This document shows, in pieces, positions 33,118-41,768 of a stretch of 64,000 nt of DNA. The notes under the pieces are model-generated. The model was not told the origin of the DNA, did not search any database, and saw nothing but the letters and a program-made list of their open reading frames with translations. Source of the stretch: Agaricicola taiwanensis (GTDB lineage: Bacteria > Pseudomonadota > Alphaproteobacteria > Rhizobiales > Methylopilaceae). Location of the stretch: positions 44,277 to 108,276 of the forward strand of contig NZ_BMCP01000007.1 in the NCBI RefSeq assembly GCF_014635245.1, given 5' to 3'. The position numbers and the translations under genes are program-made. Numbering within the stretch: position 1 is the stretch's first letter; each line of letters opens with the position of its first letter.

Positions 33118-33296
33118 TCCGTTCGCGCGGCCGTGAAGACGGCGCGCCGCCGGTCACGCGCTTGTGTCCTTTCCTTTCCCGGAAGCCTTCTTATAACCGT
33201 TGAGGAATGAGCCGATGCGGCATGCGGGATCACCGCTCGCCCGCGTCCTTATTCCCGCTGTTCTGATCCATCGATCGCCATTTCGGGAGAGACCGA

Positions 33297-34124
33297 ATGA
33301 CCAGACTTCCCTCGCTTGTGCTTGCCGGCGCGCTGTCGGCCCTGACACTCCAGGTCGCGCTGGCCCAGCAGGAGCAGCCCGCCGCCACAACGGAAAGCTA
33401 CAACCCCGTCTCCGGCCAGGCGGGCAAGGATGTGGTCTGGGTGCCGACCCAGCAGAACCTCGTCGACCGCATGCTCGACATGGCGAAGGTGACCAAGGAC
33501 GACAAGGTGGTGGACCTCGGCTCCGGCGACGGGCGCACGGTGATCACGGCGGCCAAGCGCGGCGCGCGCGCTCATGGCATCGAATACAACCCCGACATGG
33601 TGGGGCTGGCGCGCCGCAACGCCGAGCAGGAAGGCGTCAGCGACCGCGCCACCTTCGAACAGGGCGACATCTTCGAGAAGGATTTCTCCGACGCCGACGT
33701 GGTGACGCTGTTCCTCCTGACGCAGCTCAACGTGAAGCTGCGCCCGACGCTCCTGGAGATGGAGCCGGGCACGCGCGTGGTCTCCAACACCTTCACCATG
33801 GAAGACTGGGTGCCCGACGAGACGGTGGACGCGGGCGCCGACTGCACCAGCTTCTGCCGCGCCTACAAATGGATCATCCCGGCCAAGGTGGAGGGCAGCT
33901 GGCGCCTCGACGGCGGCGAGCTGAAGCTGGCGCAGACCTATCAGATGCTGAGCGGAACGCTCAGCCGCGACGGCACCGCCCATGAGATCTCGGACGCCAA
34001 GATGAACGGCCGCGAGATCAGCTTCATGGCAAACGGCCAGCGCTATGTGGGCGAGGTGCAGGAGAACCGCATCAGCGGGACGATCGAGGGCGGATCAGCT
34101 TGGGAGGCTGAGCGGGCGATTTGA
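33297..34124 (+). CDS. Secreted SAM-methyltransferase-fold protein
   Basis: Protein of 275 residues with a clear Sec signal peptide (MTRLPSLVLAGALSALTLQVALA-QQ). A class I methyltransferase fold follows. Motif I is VVDLGSGDGRTVITAA, motif II the acidic GIEYNPDM and motif III EQGDIFEKDFSDADVV. The last 80 residues are beta-rich with no known match. SAM is not normally available in the periplasm, so the fold may bind another ligand or act before export. GGGAGA precedes the ATG at 33297, and a terminator follows. Similar signal-bearing methyltransferase-like proteins exist in other proteobacteria without known role. Confidence 0.75.
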   Translation: MTRLPSLVLAGALSALTLQVALAQQEQPAATTESYNPVSGQAGKDVVWVPTQQNLVDRMLDMAKVTKDDKVVDLGSGDGRTVITAAKRGARAHGIEYNPDMVGLARRNAEQEGVSDRATFEQGDIFEKDFSDADVVTLFLLTQLNVKLRPTLLEMEPGTRVVSNTFTMEDWVPDETVDAGADCTSFCRAYKWIIPAKVEGSWRLDGGELKLAQTYQMLSGTLSRDGTAHEISDAKMNGREISFMANGQRYVGEVQENRISGTIEGGSAWEAERAI

Positions 34125-34136
34125 GGGAGTGAGGCG

Positions 34137-34171
34137 GCCGGCGCTCGCGGTGGTGGGTGCCGGCTGTTTTT
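34137..34171 (+). terminator. Intrinsic terminator
   Basis: GCCGGCGC pairs with GTGCCGGC (one G-U pair) and is followed by TGTTTTTG, 12 nt after the secreted methyltransferase-like gene. Confidence 0.7.
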
Positions 34172-34181
34172 GTGAGCGACG

Positions 34182-35006
34182 TCAGGCGCGCCAGACGAGG
34201 TCGATGGCGTCGCGGAAGAAGGTTTCCGCGCGGTCCTGCCTGAGGGAATCAAGCGGCTGCGATTGGGCGGGGAAGGCGGCGGTCGCGGCCTCGAACTCGT
34301 CATCGATGAAGCGGGCGATGGGTTTGGGCAGTGGCGCCTTGCCAAGTTCGCGCGTTACCGCCTTCTTGGCGGTCAGTTCCGCGACCACGGCTTGGCCATC
34401 CGACGGTGGCTCGCATTGCTCCAGAAGCGTCTGGAAATGCATGGGCGCGACACTTGCCTCAGGGTGATGGCGCAGCCAACGCAGCGCCGCCGCTGGTCTG
34501 AGGGCATAGAAGACCTTCTTCAGGGAAACCGCTTTCTGGTCCGCAAAATAGGTGTTCCTCTGGCCTATGCCGAGGTGGAGGTAATGCCGCGCGATCATTT
34601 CGCGGTCGGCAATTTCCTGCGCCAGATCGAGAAAAACGTCGCGAAAGGTTTCGTTCACCCCATAGGCGATGGGCGAGGTGAGCCACTCGATGATGACAGC
34701 ATTGCCCTTGAACAGGAGCTTCACCGCCTTGCCGAGATCCCAGCCGTTGACGTCAAGTTCGCCCTCCAGCGGTGTTTCGATCACATCGCGCCGCGGCCAT
34801 GGCGTGAGGTATTGCGCCATCGGCCGCACGAAGACGAAGCGGCAGTCATAGTCGCTGTCCGGCGAGGGAAAGCCCCAGGCCCGGCTGCCGCTCTCGATGG
34901 CCAGCGGAATGGCAACGCCTTCGGAGGAGCGGATGGCATCGAGCCGCGCGTCGATCTCGGCGACGATGGCGGAGTCCATGGAGGAGGGGATGTTGCGATG
35001 GAGCAT
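34182..35006 (-). CDS. RlaP-type nucleotidyltransferase
   Basis: Predicted nucleotidyltransferase of 274 residues, of the family found next to RNA-repair ligases in some bacteria (RlaP). The catalytic segment is ESGSRAWGFPSPDSDYDCRFVFV: the GSRAWG loop and the two Asp of DSDYD bind metal and NTP. A helical C-terminal half follows. No RNA ligase or HD-phosphatase gene is near, so the partner is unknown. The ATG at 35006 is used; a second ATG at 34979 is possible. Confidence 0.78.
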   Translation of the reverse strand: MLHRNIPSSMDSAIVAEIDARLDAIRSSEGVAIPLAIESGSRAWGFPSPDSDYDCRFVFVRPMAQYLTPWPRRDVIETPLEGELDVNGWDLGKAVKLLFKGNAVIIEWLTSPIAYGVNETFRDVFLDLAQEIADREMIARHYLHLGIGQRNTYFADQKAVSLKKVFYALRPAAALRWLRHHPEASVAPMHFQTLLEQCEPPSDGQAVVAELTAKKAVTRELGKAPLPKPIARFIDDEFEAATAAFPAQSQPLDSLRQDRAETFFRDAIDLVWRA

Positions 35007-35035
35007 GGAAAGAGTGTGACTGGCGTCTGAGGTGC

Positions 35036-35527
35036 CTAATGCACGGTGCGACTGGTTGGAACGGGAGGAGCGAGGTCGGCCGATGGCCAGCCGGCGCCGT
35101 GCAACTCGACGTCGAGATAGCGCAACCCATCCTCTTCGTAGAAGTCCAACACCATTTTGTCCCGGGCATCACTGGTCGTCACAACCATTATTCCCTCAGG
35201 AAGTGCCTCGAAGGGGAAGCTGAAGTCGATTGCCGTGAGAGAGGGTACTTCAAGGGCTCCGCAGATCCTCGCCTTATCGACCCATAAGATCACCGGTGAC
35301 GGATTCAGAGTTGCAAGCGTACGGATCAACAAATCGAAGGCACTGGTCGAGAGCCAGTCGAAAGGGACTCTGAAATTTTTCGCATTCGCCGCCGGCTGTT
35401 GTTTCGCTCGTTCCTCAGTTTCCGAAAGCGAGAGCAGCTCGACAGCATTCACCTCGCGGCGCAACAAGAGCCTGAGCTTCGCCAGATAGCTCCGCCTGTT
35501 GGCAAGCTGCTGAATCCGGTCCGTCAT
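35036..35527 (-). CDS. Hypothetical protein
   Basis: A 163-residue soluble protein I do not recognise. The first 40 residues are basic and helical (MTDRIQQLANRRSYLAKLRLLLRRE), and the remainder looks like alternating beta strands and turns. There is no signal peptide or catalytic motif. It lies between the nucleotidyltransferase gene and the Mrp operon in the same orientation, 38 nt after the mrpG stop, so read-through from the operon is possible. Codon usage is less GC-biased than that of its neighbours, which hints at transfer. Confidence 0.55.
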   Translation of the reverse strand: MTDRIQQLANRRSYLAKLRLLLRREVNAVELLSLSETEERAKQQPAANAKNFRVPFDWLSTSAFDLLIRTLATLNPSPVILWVDKARICGALEVPSLTAIDFSFPFEALPEGIMVVTTSDARDKMVLDFYEEDGLRYLDVELHGAGWPSADLAPPVPTSRTVH

Positions 35528-35565
35528 GATCGCTTGGTCCCCTGAGACTTTCTTCGCTGGTAGCG

Positions 35566-35940
35566 TTATTGATCGGCTTCAGAGACTATCTCCTCCGGCT
35601 CAAATGCCGGCACACCATCATTGCCCTCCGTCCGGTCCCGATAAAGCGCGGCCCGTCCCAGCAGCATCAGCGTCACTGGCGTCGTAAGCGTGATGAAGAT
35701 GAAGATCAGTACTTCATGCACCACCAGGCGCTGCTGCAGCACCGTGAAGCAGAGCATGGAGGCGATGAGGACCAGGAGGACGCCGCCGCTGGTGCCCAGC
35801 GTCGGGGCGTGGAGGCGCTCGTAGAAGCTCCTGAGGCGCAACAGGCCGACCGCGCCGAGAAGGGTAAGGGTGGAGCCGGCGACGAGGAGGAGGGCGATGA
35901 GGATGGCGGCCCAGAGGGGCAGGGCGCTGAGATCGTTCAT
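35566..35940 (-). CDS. mnhG: Mrp/Pha antiporter subunit G
   Basis: Small membrane subunit of the multi-subunit Na+(K+)/H+ antiporter, 124 residues, last gene of the operon. Three helices are visible, and the family motif GLLRLRSFYERLHAPTLGTSGG is present. The C-terminal tail is polar. It overlaps the F subunit gene by 4 nt. All six genes are needed for activity in characterised Mrp systems. Confidence 0.92.
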   Translation of the reverse strand: MNDLSALPLWAAILIALLLVAGSTLTLLGAVGLLRLRSFYERLHAPTLGTSGGVLLVLIASMLCFTVLQQRLVVHEVLIFIFITLTTPVTLMLLGRAALYRDRTEGNDGVPAFEPEEIVSEADQ

Positions 35941-36218
35941 TCGATCACCTCGCCGCGCATGAGGAATTTGGCGAGCGCCGCCGTGGAGACGAAGCCCATG
36001 AGGGCGATGACGAGGGCCGCCTCGAAATAAAGCACCGATCCGGTGCGGATGCCGAAGGTGACGAGGAAGATCATGGAGGCGACGTAGAGCGCATCCATGG
36101 CCAGCACCCGGTCCTGCGCCCGGGGGCCGCGCAGCATGCGCCAGGCGCAGATGAACATGGCGACAACAAGCATGCCCTGCGAGATGGCGATGGCGCCAAG
36201 GAGGATGGTGCCGCTCAT
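35937..36218 (-). CDS. mnhF: Mrp/Pha antiporter subunit F
   Basis: Membrane subunit of 93 residues with three helices. The central GPRAQDRVLAMDALY segment is the family signature. It overlaps both neighbours by 4 nt (ATGA junctions), which fixes the start at 36218. In characterised complexes MrpF lies near the MrpA sodium/proton path. Confidence 0.92.
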   Translation of the reverse strand: MSGTILLGAIAISQGMLVVAMFICAWRMLRGPRAQDRVLAMDALYVASMIFLVTFGIRTGSVLYFEAALVIALMGFVSTAALAKFLMRGEVIE

Positions 36219-36700
36219 TCGAAGATCTCCATGAGCAGGGGCTCGTAGCGGTTCTTGATGATCTCGGCCCAGTCCTGATCGTCCTTCAGGTCAAGCACAT
36301 GGACCAGAAGCCGGCCCGTGGCGGCGCGATATTCCACCCAGGCCGTGCCGGGCGCGTTGTTGATGATCCAGGCGAGAAGCGCGAGCGCCGTCGGGTCCTG
36401 CAGATCGAGCGTGACGGCGACGAAGCCGGAGGTGCGGGGCAGGCGCGCCCCGGAGAACATGATGCGGGCAACGGAGATGTTGGAGACGGCGATGTCGTGG
36501 ATCACCACGCCGGCGAGCCTGGCGATGGCGCGCCAGTTGTGCAGGCGCGGCTTTGCGGGATGGAGCTGGGCCATGGCCAGCGAGGCCGGGACGGCGAGGA
36601 GCGTGCCGAGGATGAGGTGGCCCGGCGTGAAGGCGTTGAGCAGCAGCCACATGAGGATGAGGCCGGCCGTCAGCAGCGGATAGGGCAGGACGCGGCTCAT
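36215..36700 (-). CDS. mnhE: Mrp/Pha antiporter subunit E
   Basis: Membrane-associated subunit of 161 residues. Two N-terminal helices lead to the ISVARIMFSGARLPRTSGF region, and the soluble C-terminal domain contains LALLAWIINNAPGTAWVEY, which is typical of MrpE. The start at 36700 (MSRVLPYPLL) forms an ATGA overlap with the mnhD stop. A longer upstream frame lies within mnhD and is rejected. Confidence 0.9.
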   Translation of the reverse strand: MSRVLPYPLLTAGLILMWLLLNAFTPGHLILGTLLAVPASLAMAQLHPAKPRLHNWRAIARLAGVVIHDIAVSNISVARIMFSGARLPRTSGFVAVTLDLQDPTALALLAWIINNAPGTAWVEYRAATGRLLVHVLDLKDDQDWAEIIKNRYEPLLMEIFE

Positions 36701-38349
36701 GGCACATAACCTCCGCCTGTGGAGGAGGGCACCGGCGGGGTCGACAGCACATCGCGGATGTAGCCGGAGGGCCGGTGCAGCGAGATGGAAGCGGCTTCCG
36801 TGTAGCGCATCACCCGCTCGCCGAAGATGGTCATGCCAAGGCACAGCGCCAGGAGGAAGCCGACGGGCAGGATCTCCGTGACCGTGACGCGCGGCACCAC
36901 GCCCTCGATGGGCGCCCAGAAGGTGCGGATGCCGGCACGCACGATGGAGATCATGGCGGCGAGGCCGGAGATGATGAGAAGGGTGATGATGATCCAGGAG
37001 GTGGTGGAGACATCGGTGACGCCGCCCATGTCGCCACGGCCCAGCACGGCGGAGAGCAGGATGAACTTGGCGATGAAGCCGGAGAGCGGCGGCAGGCCTG
37101 CGATCAGGAGGCCGCAGGCGGCGAATGAGATGCCGAGAACGGCGAGCGTCGCGGGGATGGCGACGCCCACCTCCTTCACGTCGTCATCCTTCTCGTCGTC
37201 GTCCTCGAAGCGCTGGCCATAGGCTTCCATGGTGACGGCGAGAACGTCGGCCACCGGGTCCTGCGAGCGTTCCACCAGCTCCACCAGAAGGAAGAAGGCG
37301 CTGAGCGCGAGGGTGGAACTGACCATGTAGAACAGCGCGCCGGAGGTCGCCTCGATGTCCGCGAGGCCGATGACCGCCAGGAGCGTGCCTGTCGAGACGA
37401 GGACGCTGTAGGAGGCAAGCCGGCCCATGGCCTGCGAGGCGAGGACGCCGACGGTGCCGAAGATGATGGTGGCGATGCCGCCGGTGACGAGCCAGTTGGT
37501 GCCGAAGCCGGCGGAGACCCCTGCCTCGGTGCCGAACAGGAGCAGCGAGAGGCGCAGCAGCACATAGACGCCCACCTTGGAGAGGATGGCGAAGATGGCG
37601 GCCACGGGCGCGGCGGCGGCGGCATAGGCATTAGGCAGCCAGAAGCTGAGGGGCCACATGCCGGCCTTGATGAGGAAGGCAATGCCGAGAATGGCGCCGC
37701 CGGCGTGCAGGAGCGCCCGGTCCTCGGGCTCAACCGCAGGGATCTTCACGGCCATATCGGCAAGGTTCAGCGTACCCGTGACGTTGAAGACGAGGGCGAT
37801 GCCGATGAGGAACAGGAAGGAGGCGACGAGATTGATGGCGATGTAATGCAGGCCCGCCTTGACACGGACGGCGCCCGAGCCATGCAGCATGAGCCCATAG
37901 GAGGCCGCCAGCAACACTTCGAAGAAGACGAAGAGGTTGAAAAGATCGCCCGTGAGGAAGGCGCCGTTGAGGCCCATCAGCAGCAGCTGGAACAGGGTGT
38001 GGAAATGGGGTCCCGCCCGGTCCCAGCGCGCCAGCGAGAAGACCAGCGAGGCAAGCGCCAGGAGCGCGGTCAGCACCAGCATCAGCGCCGAGAGCCGATC
38101 GAGCACCAGCACGATGGAGAAGGGCGGCGGCCAGTTGCCGAGGAGATAGGCGCTGGTGATGGCGCCGCCGCCGCTGCCGAGATCGGCGATGTTGAGCAGG
38201 GCGAAGGCGGTGAGGGCGACCAGCACCGTGGCGATGATGCTGAGACTTGCCTTCAGCGCGCGGCGGCGCTCGTCGATGAGCAGCAGCACCGCGCCCGCCA
38301 CCAGCGGCAGGATGATCGGCAGGATGACGAGGTGGCCGGCCGAGCCCAT
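36697..38349 (-). CDS. mnhD: Mrp/Pha antiporter subunit D
   Basis: Large membrane subunit of 550 residues, homologous to complex-I NuoL/M/N, with about 14 helices. The proton-channel region contains KAGMWPLSFWLPNAYAAAAAPVAA with the conserved Lys, preceded by GLHYIAINLVASFLFLIG. An acidic insert EDDDEKDD after residue 370 is unusual and lies in a loop. It overlaps the C subunit start by one base. Confidence 0.92.
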   Translation of the reverse strand: MGSAGHLVILPIILPLVAGAVLLLIDERRRALKASLSIIATVLVALTAFALLNIADLGSGGGAITSAYLLGNWPPPFSIVLVLDRLSALMLVLTALLALASLVFSLARWDRAGPHFHTLFQLLLMGLNGAFLTGDLFNLFVFFEVLLAASYGLMLHGSGAVRVKAGLHYIAINLVASFLFLIGIALVFNVTGTLNLADMAVKIPAVEPEDRALLHAGGAILGIAFLIKAGMWPLSFWLPNAYAAAAAPVAAIFAILSKVGVYVLLRLSLLLFGTEAGVSAGFGTNWLVTGGIATIIFGTVGVLASQAMGRLASYSVLVSTGTLLAVIGLADIEATSGALFYMVSSTLALSAFFLLVELVERSQDPVADVLAVTMEAYGQRFEDDDEKDDDVKEVGVAIPATLAVLGISFAACGLLIAGLPPLSGFIAKFILLSAVLGRGDMGGVTDVSTTSWIIITLLIISGLAAMISIVRAGIRTFWAPIEGVVPRVTVTEILPVGFLLALCLGMTIFGERVMRYTEAASISLHRPSGYIRDVLSTPPVPSSTGGGYVP

Positions 38350-38687
38350 CAGTTGCTCTCCCTGCCGTCGACGTGATCGGAGCCGGTGAGACCGCGCGCC
38401 ACGAGAAGCACCACGAGGAAGAGCGCGGTGGTGGCGAAGCCGATGACGATGGCGGTGAGCACCAGCGCCTGGGGCGTCGGGTCGGCGTAATCGGCGGGAT
38501 TGATGGGCCCTTCGGCAAGGACGGGGGCGGCGTTCATCCTGAGACGGCCGATGGAGAAGATGAAGAGGTTGACCCCATAGGCGATGAGGGAAAGCCCGAT
38601 GATGACCTGATAGGTGCGCGGGCGCAGGATGAGCCAGACGCCGGAGCCGACCAGCGCGCCGATGCCGATGGCGAGGATAAGGTCCAT
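38349..38687 (-). CDS. mnhC: Mrp/Pha antiporter subunit C
   Basis: NuoK-like membrane subunit of 112 residues with three helices. The family segments IGLSLIAYGVNLFIFSIGRL and DPTPQALVLTAIVIGFATTAL are visible, the latter with the conserved ALVLTAIVIG. The ATG at 38687 overlaps the mnhAB stop by one base (TGATG). Confidence 0.93.
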   Translation of the reverse strand: MDLILAIGIGALVGSGVWLILRPRTYQVIIGLSLIAYGVNLFIFSIGRLRMNAAPVLAEGPINPADYADPTPQALVLTAIVIGFATTALFLVVLLVARGLTGSDHVDGRESN

Positions 38688-41587
38688 CAGGCGCTCTCCT
38701 CGGCGGTCTTGGCGGCGCGCAGCCGCCGGGTGGACTGGTGGGCGAGCGCGATCAGCATCAGCACCATGGCACCGACGACGAGGGCATAGACGCCGAGATC
38801 GAACAGGAGCGCGGTGGCGGCCGGCACCTTCCCGATGACGGGCAGCTCCACATATTGGAAATGCGAGGTGAGGAAGGGATAGCCCAGGATCCAGGAGCCG
38901 CAGCCGACGGCAGCAGCGGTGAGGAGGCCGAGGCCGATCCAGTTCACCGGCAGCACCTTCAGCCGATCCTCCACATAGCGTGTGCCGGCTGCCAGATATT
39001 GCAGCAGGAAGGCGGTTGCCATGGTGATGCCGGCGACGAAGCCGCCGCCCGGCAGATCATGCCCCCGCAGGAAGAGGTAGGCCGCGAACAGGATGAAGAA
39101 CGGGAACAGCCACTGCATGGTGACCGAGGGCACGAAGAGATAGTCGCTGACGGTGTCGGTCTCGCTGCGGTCGGCCCGCGCCTCGTCGAAGGCGAGCTGG
39201 TCGCGCTGCTGCTCCGGCCTTTCGATGGTGTCGGCCGCCGGGCGGAAACGCCTCAGAAGGGCGAAGACCGTGATGCCGACGATGCCGAGCACCGTGATTT
39301 CGCCGAAGGTGTCGAAGCCGCGGAAATCCACCAGGATGACATTGACCACATTGCGGCCGCCGCCCTGGCTGTAAGCGTTGGAGAGGAAGAAATCACCGAT
39401 GCTGCCGGGCGCCTCGCGGACGATCACCGCATAGGCGATGAAGGTGGTGCCGAGGCCGGCAGCGATGGCGATCAGCGCGTCGCGGGCCCGCGACAGGCGC
39501 GCGCCGAGGACCGTGCCCTCCTCGAAGTTGACCCGCTTGGGCAGCCAGCGCAGGCCGAGCAGCAGCAGGACCGTGGTGACGATCTCCACCAGAAGCTGGG
39601 TGAGGCCGAGATCCGGCGCGGAAAACCAGATGAAGGTGAGGGAGGTGACGAGACCCGCGCCGCCGACCAGGATCAGCGCGACGAGGCGGTGGTATTTGGC
39701 CTGCCAGGCGGCGCCCACGGCGCAGAGGATGCCCACCGCCCAGAGCGCGGCGAAGACCGGGTCGATGGCGGCAAGGTCGGGCAGGGGCGAGGCGAGGCCC
39801 AGCCGCAGCACCGGCCAGGCCGCCGCCACCAGCGTGATAAGGACCACGAGGCGAAGCTGCGGCTGGAGCTTGCGCGTGCCGAGAAAACGTTCCAGCGCGC
39901 GGGCCCAGCGCCAGGACAGCGTGACGAGCACCTGATCGAAGATGCGCTGGCCGTTCAGCCGCCGGAACAGGGGTGGGCCTTCCTCGGAGGTGGCGAGATA
40001 GGGCCGCCAGATCATATAGAAGGCGAGGCCCGCCACGATGGCAATGCCGCTCATGAGCAGCGGCAGGGTTAAGCCGTGCCAGATGGCGAGGCTGTATTCA
40101 GGTGTGCCCTCGCCCAGCACGGCCTGAACGGCGGTGTGGAGATAGGGGCCGATGGTGGCGCCGGGAAAGATGCCGACGACAAGGCAGATCGCCACCAGGA
40201 AGAGGATGGGAAAGCGCATGAGGAACGGTGGTTCATGCGGCTCGTGCGGAAGCTCTTCCGCCGGCTTGCCGAAGAAGACCCCGGCAATGAAGCGTACCGA
40301 ATAGGACACCGCGAAGGCGCTGCCCAGCACGGCGGCATAGGGCGCGGCGGTGTCGAGCCAGGAGACGGCGTGGGTCTCGATGGCCTCGGCGAAGAACATC
40401 TCCTTGGACAGGAAGCCGTTGAGGAGCGGCACGCCGGCCATGGCGGCGCTGGCGACCATGGCGAGCGACGCTGTGATGGGCATGGCGTGGAAGAGGCCGC
40501 CGAGCTTCCGGAGGTCACGCGTGCCGGTCTCATGGTCGATGATGCCCGCCGCCATGAAGAGCGAGGCCTTGAAGGTGGCGTGGTTCATCATATGGAAGAT
40601 GGCGGCTACCGCGCCCAGCGGACTGCCGAGGCTGAGCAGCAGGGTGATGAGCCCGAGATGGCTGATGGTGGAATAGGCCAGCAGCCCCTTGATGTCCTGC
40701 TGGTAGATGGCAAAGAAGGCGCCCAGCACCATGGAGGCCATGCCGGCGGATCCCACCAGCCAGAACCATTCCGGCGTGCCCGCGAAAACCGGCCAGAAGC
40801 GCGCCAGGAGGAAGACGCCCGCCTTCACCATGGTGGCGGAATGCAAAAAGGCCGACACCGGCGTGGGCGCGGCCATGGCGTTGGGCAGCCAGAAGTGGAA
40901 GGGAAACTGCGCGCTCTTGGTGAAGGCGGCCAGAAGGACCAGCACCAGGATGGGCACATAGAGCTCATGGTCGCGGATGATCTCGCCCGCCGCCAGCACG
41001 GTGTCGAGATCGTAGGAGCCGACGATATGGCCGATCAGAAGCACGGCCACCACCAGTGCCAGGCCGCCCAGGCCGGTGGTGGTGAGCGCCATGCGCGCGC
41101 CGTTGCGCGCCTCTGCGTTGTGATGCCAGTAGCCGATCAGGAGGAAGGAGAAGATGCTGGTTGCTTCCCAGAACACCACCAGGAGGATGAGGTTGCCTGA
41201 CAGCACCACGCCCATCATGGCGCCCATGAAGGCCAGGAGGAAGGAATAGAAGCGCGGGACCGGATCCTTCGGCGACATGTAATAGCGTGCGTAGACGACC
41301 ACGAGGAAGCCGATGCCGCTGATGAGCAGGGCGAACATCCAGGCGAAACCGTCCATGCGGAGCTGGAAGTCGAGCCCCAGCGACGGAAGCCATTCGATGT
41401 GGCTGCGCAGGGCGCCCGAGGCGACGATCCGCGGATAGGACGCCAGGGTGAGGGCGAGGACGCCGAGAGTGACGAAGGCGGCAAGCCAGGCCTCGGAATT
41501 GCGGGCATTGGACGGCAGAAAGGCCGCAATAAAACTGCCGACGAAGGGCAGCGCGATCATCAATGCCAGCAATGTGCCTTCCGGCAT
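38687..41587 (-). CDS. phaAB: Mrp/Pha antiporter fused subunit AB
   Basis: Largest subunit, 966 residues, first gene of the operon. The N-terminal two-thirds is MrpA (NuoL-like) with KSAQFPFHFWLPNAMAAPTPVSA and a second segment HMMNHATFKASLFMAAG. The C-terminal 150 residues are MrpB, with LPGGGFVAGITMATAFLLQYLA. The AB fusion is the group-2 arrangement known from rhizobia. The start at 41587 (MPEGTLLALM) has AGGAAA upstream. The acidic and His residues of the proton path are present. The complex exports Na+ or K+ in exchange for protons. Confidence 0.93.
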   Translation of the reverse strand: MPEGTLLALMIALPFVGSFIAAFLPSNARNSEAWLAAFVTLGVLALTLASYPRIVASGALRSHIEWLPSLGLDFQLRMDGFAWMFALLISGIGFLVVVYARYYMSPKDPVPRFYSFLLAFMGAMMGVVLSGNLILLVVFWEATSIFSFLLIGYWHHNAEARNGARMALTTTGLGGLALVVAVLLIGHIVGSYDLDTVLAAGEIIRDHELYVPILVLVLLAAFTKSAQFPFHFWLPNAMAAPTPVSAFLHSATMVKAGVFLLARFWPVFAGTPEWFWLVGSAGMASMVLGAFFAIYQQDIKGLLAYSTISHLGLITLLLSLGSPLGAVAAIFHMMNHATFKASLFMAAGIIDHETGTRDLRKLGGLFHAMPITASLAMVASAAMAGVPLLNGFLSKEMFFAEAIETHAVSWLDTAAPYAAVLGSAFAVSYSVRFIAGVFFGKPAEELPHEPHEPPFLMRFPILFLVAICLVVGIFPGATIGPYLHTAVQAVLGEGTPEYSLAIWHGLTLPLLMSGIAIVAGLAFYMIWRPYLATSEEGPPLFRRLNGQRIFDQVLVTLSWRWARALERFLGTRKLQPQLRLVVLITLVAAAWPVLRLGLASPLPDLAAIDPVFAALWAVGILCAVGAAWQAKYHRLVALILVGGAGLVTSLTFIWFSAPDLGLTQLLVEIVTTVLLLLGLRWLPKRVNFEEGTVLGARLSRARDALIAIAAGLGTTFIAYAVIVREAPGSIGDFFLSNAYSQGGGRNVVNVILVDFRGFDTFGEITVLGIVGITVFALLRRFRPAADTIERPEQQRDQLAFDEARADRSETDTVSDYLFVPSVTMQWLFPFFILFAAYLFLRGHDLPGGGFVAGITMATAFLLQYLAAGTRYVEDRLKVLPVNWIGLGLLTAAAVGCGSWILGYPFLTSHFQYVELPVIGKVPAATALLFDLGVYALVVGAMVLMLIALAHQSTRRLRAAKTAEESA

Positions 41588-41768
41588 GCCTGTTTCCTGT
41601 CCCTCATGAGTGATTGGTGACGCGAATGCGTCCACTACCATATGTTCGGCTAAACCGCCGGACCGCAAGGCTTTTCATGCCGATTTCAGACAGGAATCGT
41701 CGGCTGAGGGGATTTTTTTGTTCACGTCCTGGTCAGAAGGCGCGCCGCGTGGCGATGGCGCGGCGGCC

